From: Holosporaceae bacterium
GTDB lineage: Bacteria; Pseudomonadota; Alphaproteobacteria; UBA3830
DNA length: 7,519 nt
Direction: 5' to 3'
Assembly (NCBI GenBank): GCA_031288435.1
Contig: JAITRK010000067.1
Span: 1 to 7,519 of the forward strand
Shown: positions 1 through 7,270 of the stretch, in pieces
Numbering within the stretch: the stretch's first letter is position 1
Layout: each line of letters begins with the position of its first letter
Translations under genes and position numbers: made by a program
The notes under the pieces: model-generated
Databases searched by the model: none
What the model was told of the DNA's origin: nothing
The model's input: only the letters and a program-made list of their open reading frames with translations

Positions 1-1
1 G

Positions 2-2011
2 CGGTTCAAAAAAACGTTCGACGATATTGGCGCAGAAAATGATAGACGTGAAGAAAACTATCGCCGCAGAGATCGCCGGTCATCGGCATATGGAAGTACC
101 AGGAGCGAATTTCGCCGCGAAGACTCTCGTACAGGCGACGTTGAAGCTCCATCGATATCACGACATCGATTATTCGCAGATGACCGCATAAAGAAAGCTC
201 GAATCAGCCCGATGGGAGATAGGGTGGCCTACATCGCCAAAAACGACGAAGGCTATATGGTGTATGTATCTGAAATAGATAGAGCCAGATCGCCCGAGTG
301 CATCATAAGAGACAACGGTCACATAGAAGACGCGGAATTTATAGACAATAATAATCTTGTCTATATGTTTCGTGACTCTAAAAGAAATGTCCGGCTGATG
401 GCGGTGAATCTACGAACGAAGGATCGTCGTCCCATTAACATGAATGTTGAGGCTGATAATATCAGCATAATTAAGGGCGGATGCCTCGCTGAATTCGTTG
501 CAGTGGCGACTGTGAAAGAAAAGTTTGTATCCTATAGAATCAACGTTAATACCCTGTCCTGCGAAAAATTAAAGGAATATCCTGTTCCGCCGGTAATATT
601 ACTTGGCGGAGATTTGGAGCCGCAGCTGTGCTACGATAATTTTTCCGGAGGAGGAGGATATGGAGCCAGCGTCTATGTTCGATCCCAGGATAATCACAGT
701 GGTGAACAAAACAAAATGGCGCAGATTGATACCATCCAGGATATAAGAACGCAGAAATATGTGTCCATGGACGATTCCTGCTATTATAAATTGACAGAGG
801 ACCGAGATCAGATCATTTTTTCCTCACAAAACTTCAAAACTAGCGAAACCAACGAAAGCGTCGTAGCAAATTCTCCAGGCGCCAGGTTGGAGGATTGCAA
901 AGTTAACATGGACGGCAACAGGAAGCCACTATTTGTAACCATTAACACCGGCCGGAAAATCAATAAACCACTGTTTAGGTCCGCTGTTGAACATCTGGAT
1001 CTGCTGGATCAAAAATTTCCGCATTCCGATTGGGAGCGGGTGGACGCTTCCCAGGACGGCGCCATCTGGCTCATCCGAGTAACCAACCCACAGAGACCGG
1101 ACCGCTATTTTGCCTACGACACCGAGGAGCGCACACTGAAAGAAGTAGCCGTTTCCAGTAAAAATATGGAAAATATTCCACTGCAAAAGACAGAGCATTT
1201 TCGCATTCCGATCAGTGGTGGCCATGACCAGGATAAGGGTAGCCAAAATCAAAGCGACGCAGGCATTAGGGTGCTGCTAACCAAAAGTCCGAATCACAAT
1301 TCTCGCCGTCCGCTGATGGTTATGGTGGAATCCGACGTTGGTAAACAATCCGAATGGGCATTTGATCCGCACATACAGCTGCTGGTTAACCGCGGGTGCA
1401 GTGTTTTGGTCGTGCGTTGCCGCGTGCCGAGGAGCTGTCAGCCAAAGGACGTCGCCGACTGTGAAGTGGATGATATCCTGGACGCTGCGGAATGGTGCAT
1501 CAAACACAAAATATGCATGGCAGGCAATGTCGGAATCTATGCGAGAGGCCTAAATTGCGCGCCTGCCCTAATTGCTTTCCAGGAAAAACAAAACATTTTC
1601 TCCGTTTGTATACTGCAAACGGAAGGCGATTTTGGACGCAATGGTATTTTATCCTATGTACACAATCCAGGCGCACTGGCAAACCCGCTGCTGATCATAG
1701 GTCAATCCATGGATGCAAAGGACGACGACAAACAATTGAGCTCGGCAGCCTTCAAGAATATTCCACTGTCCTATATAACCTATGAGAATAACCCAAGCGC
1801 CATTGAAAACTCTAGCCTACTGGAATTGTTCCTGTCGAAATTTCATAACATTCGTTTCGAAAAAATATCGACGGCAGATTTACGGCCATTTAGGACGCTA
1901 AAAGACGGCAACGGAATCCTTGAAAATTTCGGTGGCAATAATCGCCGTGGCAACGATGACGGTAGGAGCAGACGCCGCTTCACAAGTGAAGCACGAGTAC
2001 GACGGAGATGA
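2..2011 (+). CDS. S9 (prolyl oligopeptidase)-like protein, 5'-truncated, apparently non-catalytic
   Basis: The reading frame is open from the left edge to TGA at 2009-2011, so the true start lies outside the window. Residues are numbered from the Met at 212, which is an unlikely start because the first propeller-like strand (ARISPMGDRVAYIA) begins before it. The first ~320 residues resemble the beta-propeller of S9 peptidases. From about residue 329 (HFRIPI) there is an alpha/beta-hydrolase domain, with WAFDPHIQLLVNRGCSVLVV matching the family's WGFDPxxQxLANRGYAVLxV. The catalytic motifs are not kept: HGGP is replaced by ESDV (373-376), GGSYGG by ARGLNC (444-449, Gly446 at the Ser position), and the GHGF histidine region reads ENNPS (525-529). 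An Asp (SMDA) may remain. Both ends are Arg-rich: 10 of the last 24 residues are Arg. Family membership is fairly sure. Loss of peptidase activity is inferred from hand alignment. The substrate or role is unknown; a binding or scaffold role is possible. Confidence 0.75.
   Translation, partial: RFKKTFDDIGAENDRREENYRRRDRRSSAYGSTRSEFRREDSRTGDVEAPSISRHRLFADDRIKKARISPMGDRVAYIAKNDEGYMVYVSEIDRARSPECIIRDNGHIEDAEFIDNNNLVYMFRDSKRNVRLMAVNLRTKDRRPINMNVEADNISIIKGGCLAEFVAVATVKEKFVSYRINVNTLSCEKLKEYPVPPVILLGGDLEPQLCYDNFSGGGGYGASVYVRSQDNHSGEQNKMAQIDTIQDIRTQKYVSMDDSCYYKLTEDRDQIIFSSQNFKTSETNESVVANSPGARLEDCKVNMDGNRKPLFVTINTGRKINKPLFRSAVEHLDLLDQKFPHSDWERVDASQDGAIWLIRVTNPQRPDRYFAYDTEERTLKEVAVSSKNMENIPLQKTEHFRIPISGGHDQDKGSQNQSDAGIRVLLTKSPNHNSRRPLMVMVESDVGKQSEWAFDPHIQLLVNRGCSVLVVRCRVPRSCQPKDVADCEVDDILDAAEWCIKHKICMAGNVGIYARGLNCAPALIAFQEKQNIFSVCILQTEGDFGRNGILSYVHNPGALANPLLIIGQSMDAKDDDKQLSSAAFKNIPLSYITYENNPSAIENSSLLELFLSKFHNIRFEKISTADLRPFRTLKDGNGILENFGGNNRRGNDDGRSRRRFTSEARVRRR
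1977..1992. repeat. Inverted repeat at the 3' end of the S9-like gene
   Basis: GCTTCAC at 1977-1983 and GTGAAGC at 1986-1992 are perfect reverse complements around AA. As RNA this gives about 6 bp with a CAAG loop. A second short palindrome, CCTAG-CA-CTAGG, lies at 2014-2025 just after the stop codon. Neither is followed by a T-run, so I do not call them intrinsic terminators. The first lies inside coding sequence and may be chance. Confidence 0.3.
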
Positions 2012-2025
2012 GACCTAGCACTAGG

Positions 2026-2214
2026 GCTACTATCACTAAGTAGCGCTCTGGTACCAACAAAGCGATCGTTAACCTATTGGGAAAGCTAACTTGCAGCTTG
2101 TGCCACCAGAATGAAAAGCACCGTTGCCCTTCACGGGCAAATGGGCGGGTACTGGACTTTTTGGCGGAACACTGCTAGGCTAACGCTATCATAGCTGTTG
2201 TAAGGGGGCGCTAC
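2026..2214 (+). ncRNA. Candidate structured RNA or structured leader (rod-like fold, 6S-like in shape only)
   Basis: This stretch between two genes has no convincing ORF but folds by hand into a nested rod. Closing stem: 2040-2049 with 2205-2214, 10 bp including two G-U pairs. Next: CAACA 2055-2059 with TGTTG 2196-2200; 2067-2075 with 2177-2185 (8 of 9); GCAG 2093-2096 with CTGC 2172-2175; 2103-2111 with 2159-2167 (8 of 9, one G-U); 2117-2122 with 2148-2153 (one mismatch). The apical hairpin is TTGCCC 2124-2129 with GGGCAA 2135-2140. A small hairpin GCTAT-C-ATAGC (2185-2195) sits on the 3' side of the upper internal loop. The G-U pairs favour the plus strand. Length (~175 nt) and rod shape recall 6S RNA, but I recognise no conserved 6S sequence. 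It may instead be the 5' leader of the gene at 2219, whose purine-rich G-run at 2204-2208 lies in the closing stem. No clear promoter or T-run terminator is visible. Seven-base complements are expected by chance in this length, so the nesting is the main evidence. Confidence 0.4.
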
Positions 2215-2218
2215 AGAG

Positions 2219-2587
2219 ATGAGCAATTCCGTGTTTGTTCTGCTGTTAGTTTCGTCATTTCTGATAGTAATGTTCTGGGAAACCGTGAGACGATATTTGT
2301 TTTACGTTATGAAGGTGTGCCACAACAACGGAACAGGAGTGGCGTGCGGCTGTTCCCATGGCTTGGCCAGCTGCTCTAGCAGCTCTAACTTTCCAGAAGA
2401 AGAGCCTCGATTGCGCACACGCCAGGGGAGTTGTCGGCGTGAAATTTCCTGTGGAAAATCTAGTCCCACAATAAACAGCAAGCCACTGGATAAAATGAGC
2501 TACTTTTTTGCTTTTAACGATGAAACCGCCGCCATAGAATGCAACGCTACGCCACTACAGGATGTAGATCCAAAAGATTTAGCCTAG
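2219..2587 (+). CDS. Small Cys-rich single-pass membrane protein, unrecognised
   Basis: The frame encodes 122 residues and I do not recognise it. ATG 2219 is the first start after an in-frame TAA at 2201-2203. Possible ribosome-binding sequence is the G-run 2204-2208 (10 nt upstream) or CAGAG immediately before the ATG, and neither is ideal. Residues about 4-20 form one hydrophobic helix (SVFVLLLVSSFLIVMFW), followed by Arg24, Arg25 and Lys32. By the positive-inside rule the remainder is probably cytoplasmic. Seven Cys follow (34, 43, 45, 52, 72, 78, 108), including a C-x8-C-x-C-x6-C cluster beside a Ser-rich stretch, which could bind metal or pair as disulfides if the topology is reversed. 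The last ~30 residues are mildly acidic. It converges on gyrA, 24 bp from that gene's stop. A real gene is likely but not certain: there is no homology support and the length is modest. Confidence 0.55.
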   Translation: MSNSVFVLLLVSSFLIVMFWETVRRYLFYVMKVCHNNGTGVACGCSHGLASCSSSSNFPEEEPRLRTRQGSCRREISCGKSSPTINSKPLDKMSYFFAFNDETAAIECNATPLQDVDPKDLA

Positions 2588-2611
2588 AATTTTTTAGCTT
2601 TTATTCCGTTT

Positions 2612-5260
2612 CTATGATTCGTTATCTGCCAGTCTGACGGCCGACACCACTTTTTCATCTTCATCGACGCGGAACAGGATAACGCCCTGGGCAGAACGTC
2701 CGGTTATGCGGACCCCATCCACCGGACAGCGAATGAGCTTACCGCTATTGGTTACCAGCATTACATCATCGTTTTCTTCGACCGGAAATACTGCTACCAC
2801 ATGTCCGGTTCTGGAGCTCATATCGATATTTTTTACTCCCTGGACGCCCCTTCCGCTGGTTCTGTATTCGAAGGACGAAGTGCGCTTTGCCATTCCTTTT
2901 TCGGTGATAGTTATGAGCATCTGCTCGACTTTTTTCATCTCCTCGTATTTGGCCGGCGGCTCCATCTCATGATCCGCTATTATTTCTTCGCTGGTTCTTC
3001 TGAACCAATTAGAATAGCGCAGATACTCTTCCCGCTCCTCCACAGTAGAGGTCCCGTTATTTAGAATGGACATGGCGATTACCTCGTCGTCGCCGATTAA
3101 TTTCATGGCTTTTACGCCTGTTGACGCCCTGCTGTTGATAACTCTGAGATCATCGACGGAAAATCGAACACATTTACCAAATTTAGAAGAAACCATAACG
3201 TCCGCGTCCCCGCGGCATAGCGCCACAGAAATTAGTTTTTCACCGTCGCCCAATTTCATTGCGATTTTTCCATTGGCTTTTATGTTGATGAAATCGCTCA
3301 ATTTATTTCTACGCACCGTGCCATGGGACGTGGCGAACACTATGTCGTAGGACTCCCAGCTGCTTTCGTCGTCCGGTAGCGCCATAACAGTGGATAGTGC
3401 TTCGTCGTTTTTGATTGGCAACACATTTACCAGCGCCTTTCCCCTGGATTGCGGAGTAGACAGAGGTATTTTATAGACTTTCATCTGATATACTATGCCG
3501 GAGGTGGAGAAAAATAGCACCGGAGTATGGGTGTTGGATACGAAGAGGTCGTGGACGAAATCTTCGTCCTTGGTTGTCATGCCGGTACGGCCCTTGCCGC
3601 CTCGTTTTTGCGCCCGATATGTGCTCAGCGGCACCCTCTTGATATATCCGCTATTGCTGATAGTTACCACCATATCTTCTTTTTGGATAAAATCCTCGTC
3701 TTCCAAATCCAAACCGCTGTCTTCCAGCGTTGTTTTCCGCGGATTGGCGAATTCTGTTCTAACCTTCAGTAACTCTTCTCTAATAAGCTGATATACCCTA
3801 TCTTTGGATTCCAATATGGCAAATAATTCCTTTATTTTTGCAGCCAGTTGGGACAATTCATCGGAAATTTTTGACCTTTCCAAGCCCGTTAACCGATGCA
3901 ATTTTAAATCGAGGATAGCCTGGGCCTGCGCCTCCGTTAGACGGCATTTTCCGTTGGCGTATACACTTCCAGGGTCGTCCACCAGCAGAATTAGCGGCTC
4001 AACCTCTTCGGCCTGCCAATAGATTTCCAGGAGAGATTTTTTTGCTGTGGTTGGATCGGGGCTGGATCTGATAACTTCTATAACCCTATCTATGTTAGCC
4101 ACCGCGACGGCAAGTCCAAGCAGCAGATGAGCCTGATTTCGCGCCTTGTTCAGCTCGAAACGGGTGCGACGCACCACAACTTCCTCACGAAATTCGATGA
4201 AAGCCCTCAGTACTTCCACCATATTCATCAATTTCGGACGGCCGTTGTGCAGCGCCAGCATATTTACACCAAACGAAATCTGCATCTGTGTATGTTTGAA
4301 TAGCTGGTTTAGTAGCACATCGCTGTTAACGTCCTTTTTCAATTCTATGACCACGCGAACGCCGTCGCGATCAGATTCATCCCGAAGATCAGAAATTCCT
4401 TCGATAATTTTTTCATTCACGAGACTGGCTATCTTTTCTATGAGCCTCGCTTTGTTCACCTGAAATGGGATTTCCCTAACGATAATGGCTTGACGTTCAC
4501 GACGAACGATCTCCATCTCTGTTTTCGCCCGCACAACGATGGAGCCGCGTCCTGTTCTGAAGGCAGCCAATATTCCGCCGCGACCAATTATTACGCCGCC
4601 GGTTGGAAAATCAGGCCCTGGAATTACAGCCATCAAATCTTCCGGCGTCGTTTCTGGTTTGTCCATCAGCAGTAGACAGCCGTCTATTACTTCCGCCAGA
4701 TTGTGAGTAGGAACATTTGTAGCCATTCCAACGGCTATACCATCGGCTCCATTTACAAGGAAATTTGGGAAACGAGCCGGCAATAATTTTGGTTCCGTGG
4801 AGGATTCGTCGTAGGTTGGCTGAAGATCAACGGTATCGCTATAAATATCCTCCGTAAGACTGTGAGCTATCTTGGACAACCGAGCTTCGGTGTAGCGTTC
4901 TGCTGCTGGAGGATCGCCGTCCATGGAGCCGAAGTTCCCCTGACCGCTTATCAACGGTTCACGCATGGAAAACGGCTGTGCCATGCGTACCATGGCGCCA
5001 TATATGCCAACCGTTCCGTGTGGATGATATTTTCCAGAAACAGCACCGGTAATGTGCGCAGACTTGTGCAGCGGTTTATTGTAGTGATAACCGCTTTCAA
5101 ACATACTGTAAATGATGCGCCGTTGCACCGGTTTTAAACCGTCTCTTACGTCTGGAAGGGCTCTAGAAACGATAACGCTCATGGCGTAGTCCAAATAGGA
5201 CCGCCTCATCTCGTCTTCCAGAGACACCGGCACTACATCGTCTGTTCCGCTACACACCAT
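2612..5260 (-). CDS. gyrA: DNA gyrase subunit A
   Basis: 882 residues, the usual length for the family. GyrA is the breakage-reunion subunit of the A2B2 gyrase that introduces negative supercoils using ATP hydrolysed by GyrB. The winged-helix/tower part spans roughly residues 10-520. The catalytic pair is Arg122-Tyr123 (in AERYTEARL), with Tyr123 equivalent to E. coli Tyr122. The GyrA box QKRGGKG at 551-557 marks it as GyrA rather than ParC, and the C-terminal beta-pinwheel follows. A segment at about 735-780 between two blades looks like the insertion I recall from alphaproteobacterial GyrAs. There is no long acidic tail; the protein ends ADNES. Start ATG 5258-5260 has GGAG 4 nt upstream (plus-strand CTCC 5265-5268). 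The odd part is the quinolone-resistance region, HGTVGIYG at 81-88, where E. coli has HGDSAVYD; the Ser83 and Asp87 equivalents are Val84 and Gly88. It lies 62 bp downstream of ssb on the same strand. Confidence 0.97.
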   Translation of the reverse strand: MVCSGTDDVVPVSLEDEMRRSYLDYAMSVIVSRALPDVRDGLKPVQRRIIYSMFESGYHYNKPLHKSAHITGAVSGKYHPHGTVGIYGAMVRMAQPFSMREPLISGQGNFGSMDGDPPAAERYTEARLSKIAHSLTEDIYSDTVDLQPTYDESSTEPKLLPARFPNFLVNGADGIAVGMATNVPTHNLAEVIDGCLLLMDKPETTPEDLMAVIPGPDFPTGGVIIGRGGILAAFRTGRGSIVVRAKTEMEIVRRERQAIIVREIPFQVNKARLIEKIASLVNEKIIEGISDLRDESDRDGVRVVIELKKDVNSDVLLNQLFKHTQMQISFGVNMLALHNGRPKLMNMVEVLRAFIEFREEVVVRRTRFELNKARNQAHLLLGLAVAVANIDRVIEVIRSSPDPTTAKKSLLEIYWQAEEVEPLILLVDDPGSVYANGKCRLTEAQAQAILDLKLHRLTGLERSKISDELSQLAAKIKELFAILESKDRVYQLIREELLKVRTEFANPRKTTLEDSGLDLEDEDFIQKEDMVVTISNSGYIKRVPLSTYRAQKRGGKGRTGMTTKDEDFVHDLFVSNTHTPVLFFSTSGIVYQMKVYKIPLSTPQSRGKALVNVLPIKNDEALSTVMALPDDESSWESYDIVFATSHGTVRRNKLSDFINIKANGKIAMKLGDGEKLISVALCRGDADVMVSSKFGKCVRFSVDDLRVINSRASTGVKAMKLIGDDEVIAMSILNNGTSTVEEREEYLRYSNWFRRTSEEIIADHEMEPPAKYEEMKKVEQMLITITEKGMAKRTSSFEYRTSGRGVQGVKNIDMSSRTGHVVAVFPVEENDDVMLVTNSGKLIRCPVDGVRITGRSAQGVILFRVDEDEKVVSAVRLADNES

Positions 5261-5292
5261 AGAACTCCGAAATAAATACTAATAATCGAACC

Positions 5293-5310
5293 ATCGCCAA
5301 TAGATCGCCA
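5293..5310. repeat. Short direct repeat in the ssb-gyrA gap
   Basis: ATCGCCA occurs at 5293-5299 and again at 5304-5310, an 11-bp period close to one helical turn, within the 62-bp gap between ssb and gyrA. On the coding (minus) strand this reads TGGCGAT twice. It could be a protein-binding site acting on gyrA, or chance. I find no clear -35/-10 pair for gyrA in this gap. Confidence 0.25.
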
Positions 5311-5322
5311 GACAAACGAATC

Positions 5323-5751
5323 CTAAAACGGAATATCATCTCCTGCAATTGGAGCGCCACGGCGATCATCGGAGATCACAGAGGCCGCACCGCCGTCGGA
5401 TTTCGAATCCAACAGGCCAATTTCTCCTCTAATCCGTGGAATAATCACTTCCGTCGTAAATCGCTCGACGCCGGCCTGATCCTGCCAACGGCGCGTCTGC
5501 AATTGCCCTTCCAAATACACCTTGGAACCTTTGTGAAGATACTTCTCGCACAAATCGCAGATGTTCGGGTTAAATACAACAACACGATGCCATTCAACTC
5601 GATCTTTTTTTTCACCTGTTATTTTGTCCTTCCAGGTTTCGGAAGTTGCCACCGAAAAACTAACAACTTTTGATCCGTCCTGCGCGCTCCGCACCTCTGG
5701 ATCTTTACCAAGATTACCAATTAAAATAACTTTATTTACGCTGCCTGCCAT
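5323..5751 (-). CDS. ssb: Single-stranded DNA-binding protein
   Basis: 142 residues. SSB coats single-stranded DNA in replication, recombination and repair, normally as a homotetramer, and recruits partners through its C-terminal tip. The OB fold covers about residues 4-110: NKVILIGNLGKDPEVR (6-21), Trp40, EWHRVVVFN (53-61, Trp54) and the KGSKVYLEGQLQTRRWQ strand pair (Trp89). Three Trp sit where E. coli has Trp40, Trp54 and Trp88. The tip DDIPF (138-142) is the conserved partner-binding end. The linker is short, about 28 residues, so the protein is smaller than the usual 160-180. I place the start at ATG 5749-5751 (MAGSVNKVIL), because the family begins there. The frame stays open for 32 more codons to another ATG at 5847, but that extension is not SSB-like and crosses the likely promoter. 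The ribosome-binding site is weak. The gene precedes gyrA on the same strand, probably as an operon. Confidence 0.95.
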   Translation of the reverse strand: MAGSVNKVILIGNLGKDPEVRSAQDGSKVVSFSVATSETWKDKITGEKKDRVEWHRVVVFNPNICDLCEKYLHKGSKVYLEGQLQTRRWQDQAGVERFTTEVIIPRIRGEIGLLDSKSDGGAASVISDDRRGAPIAGDDIPF

Positions 5752-5818
5752 GTTAATACACCATCTACCCTGGAGTAGTCTACCAGTTAAAATTAAAAAC
5801 ATCAAATTGGTTTTTATG

Positions 5819-5824
5819 ATTATA
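5819..5824 (-). promoter_or_regulatory. Candidate -10 element for ssb-gyrA in the divergent region
   Basis: The minus strand carries an exact TATAAT here (plus-strand ATTATA), about 67 bp upstream of the ssb start, in an AT-rich stretch. No good -35 sits at 17 bp (ATGCTT at 5842-5847); TTGCAA at 5838-5843 is closer to consensus but only 13 bp away. The rest of the 180-bp divergent region (5752-5931) must also hold the hisS promoter. TATTAT at 5858-5863 is a weak plus-strand -10 candidate without a convincing -35. I see no terminator or riboswitch in the region. Confidence 0.4.
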
Positions 5825-5921
5825 TTGGTTCTATTTTTTGCAAGCATGGAGGTTTTGTATTATGGTTTTTACGTGGTTTCCTGTTGGCTATCGTTGTCGA
5901 CCATGGAACAATATTAGTGTT

Positions 5922-5925
5922 GGAG
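5922..5925 (+). promoter_or_regulatory. Ribosome binding site of hisS
   Basis: GGAG at 5922-5925 lies 6 nt before ATG 5932, a good Shine-Dalgarno spacing. It supports this Met as the start. Confidence 0.75.
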
Positions 5926-5931
5926 TAAGTA

Positions 5932-7260
5932 ATGAGTAGTGATATTTCCGGATTCCCTGAACTTCTGCCAGGCGAGCAGATTGCTTTTAATGAGGCTGTC
6001 GATAAAATCAAAGGTCAATTTGAGTTATTCGGCTTTATTCCCATGGATACTCCAGCTGTTGAGCGTCTCGAAACGCTGCTGGCCAAGGGCAATGACAATG
6101 AAATCTACGGCATATATCGGGTATCCGATCCAAACGCCAGAAAAGACCTCGCACTACGATTTGATCTTACGGTTCCGTTTGCCAGATACGTTGTCTCCAG
6201 AAGTGGAAGTATGATATTCCCGCACAGGAGATACCAGATATCGCCGGTATGGCGTGGAGAGCGTCCGCAACAGGGGCGCTATCGGCAATTCTATCAGTGC
6301 GACATAGATATAGTCGGCGAGGCGACTCTTTCGCTGGCCCATGACGCAGAAATTATCTATCTGATTGTGGAAACAATAAAAACACTGGGAATTCAGAATT
6401 TTGTTGCGAAAATCAACAATAGAAAAATGCTGCATGGATTCCTTAAAACAGTCGCACCGGAAAAAAATATTTCGGAAATAATTAGAATCATCGATAAGAT
6501 GGGGAAAATATCCACTGATGAAGCCTCCAGAGCCTTTTTGCAACATGGCATGTCCGATGAAAACATCGAAAAGCTGTATAATTTTACCTATGCCGTTGAG
6601 CGGAGCGAAGACACCGATGAAACCATCCAGTGGTTACGCTCTCTAAAGCAAAACGATGAATTTCTAACCGGAGTTGCAGAGATCGAAGAAGTCTGGCAAT
6701 ACCTGAAGAAATGGGAAATAGACAAGAAGCATATCAAACTTTCAGCGAGGCTTGCGCGCGGGCTAAATTATTATACGGGAACTGTTTTTGAAGTAGTATT
6801 TGATGGCACGGACGATTTCGGCAGCATCGCCGGCGGCGGCCGCTATGATAATCTGGCGTCTACCCTGTCGTCGGATAAAATTTTCCCTGGCGTTGGCGCA
6901 TCCATAGGAATTTCCAGACTTGCACCAAAATTATTCGAAATGGGACTATTAACCCGAGATAAGTCTACTCCGGCGGAACTATTGGTGACTGTCCAAAATA
7001 GGAGTTTCCTAAACAGTTACATGCGTATAGCTCACAAATTCAGAAAAATTGGGGTAAAAACGGAGGTTTATCTGCAGGAAAAAAGTCTCGGAGCGCAAAT
7101 GAATTATGCCAATCGCCGCGGTTTCCGCAACGTACTCATCGCCAATGACGCTGAGCTGCAGGATAATAGGGCGATCATCCGAAACCTAGTAACAAAAGAA
7201 CAAACGCTCATAGAAACAGAATCTATCGGAACAGAGGTACTGGAGCTACTTATACATTGA
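5932..7260 (+). CDS. hisS: Histidine--tRNA ligase (eukaryote/Bacteroidetes-like type)
   Basis: 442 residues, a normal bacterial length. It activates histidine with ATP and charges tRNA-His, acting as a cytoplasmic class II homodimer. Motif 1 region: FGFIPMDTPAVERLETLL (33-50). Substrate-binding stretch: ALRFDLTVPFARYV (74-87). Motif 2: SPVWRGERPQQGRYRQF (104-120), followed by YQCDIDIVG. Histidine motif A: LARGLNYYTG (274-283, Arg276). Motif B: IAGGGRYDNL (299-308). Motif 3: GVGASIGISRL (320-330). The anticodon-binding domain is roughly 345-442. YQCDIDIVG, FVAKINNRKML and LARGL-YYTG resemble the eukaryotic enzymes and, from memory, the Bacteroidetes type, rather than the E. coli form (HQLGCEVFG). 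Motif A has Asn279 where E. coli and human have Asp. It is divergent from ssb and followed 10 bp later by nth on the same strand, a likely two-gene operon. Confidence 0.96.
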   Translation: MSSDISGFPELLPGEQIAFNEAVDKIKGQFELFGFIPMDTPAVERLETLLAKGNDNEIYGIYRVSDPNARKDLALRFDLTVPFARYVVSRSGSMIFPHRRYQISPVWRGERPQQGRYRQFYQCDIDIVGEATLSLAHDAEIIYLIVETIKTLGIQNFVAKINNRKMLHGFLKTVAPEKNISEIIRIIDKMGKISTDEASRAFLQHGMSDENIEKLYNFTYAVERSEDTDETIQWLRSLKQNDEFLTGVAEIEEVWQYLKKWEIDKKHIKLSARLARGLNYYTGTVFEVVFDGTDDFGSIAGGGRYDNLASTLSSDKIFPGVGASIGISRLAPKLFEMGLLTRDKSTPAELLVTVQNRSFLNSYMRIAHKFRKIGVKTEVYLQEKSLGAQMNYANRRGFRNVLIANDAELQDNRAIIRNLVTKEQTLIETESIGTEVLELLIH

Positions 7261-7263
7261 GAG
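7259..7263 (+). promoter_or_regulatory. Ribosome binding site of nth
   Basis: GAGAG at 7259-7263 overlaps the hisS stop codon and lies 7 nt before GTG 7271. It decides the start of the next gene and suggests translational coupling to hisS. Confidence 0.5.
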
Positions 7264-7270
7264 AAAGCGC

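Noticed and set aside
212..2011. Starting the S9-like CDS at ATG 212
   Set aside because: The frame is open to the left edge and propeller-like sequence (RIKKARISP) precedes this Met, so the gene is 5'-truncated by the window.
2102..2108. GCCACCA as a tRNA or tmRNA 3' end
   Set aside because: No T-loop (GGTTCRANTCC-like) or acceptor partner lies upstream, and this segment pairs instead with 2159-2167 in the rod fold.
2012..2218. RNase P RNA or SRP RNA in the intergenic stretch
   Set aside because: Neither the RNase P GAGGAAAGTCC/ACAGAA motifs nor the SRP GGAAGCAGCCA-type loop is present on either strand, and the length does not fit RNase P.
2588..2611. Shared intrinsic terminator in the convergent gap before gyrA's stop
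   Set aside because: There is a T-run (2590-2595) but no adjoining GC-rich hairpin; AGC...GCT gives only about 3 bp.
5752..5847. A 32-residue N-terminal extension of SSB starting at 5847
   Set aside because: The SSB family starts at MAGSVNKVIL, the extension has no SSB similarity, and the exact TATAAT at 5819-5824 falls inside it.
5825..5863. TTGGTT ... TATTAT as a hisS promoter
   Set aside because: The spacing is 27 bp, far from the 16-18 bp expected.
6154..6546. 130-residue open frame antisense to hisS, and several open frames antisense to gyrA and the S9-like gene
   Set aside because: They lie wholly opposite well-supported genes and show no recognisable domain; they are typical coding-strand shadows.
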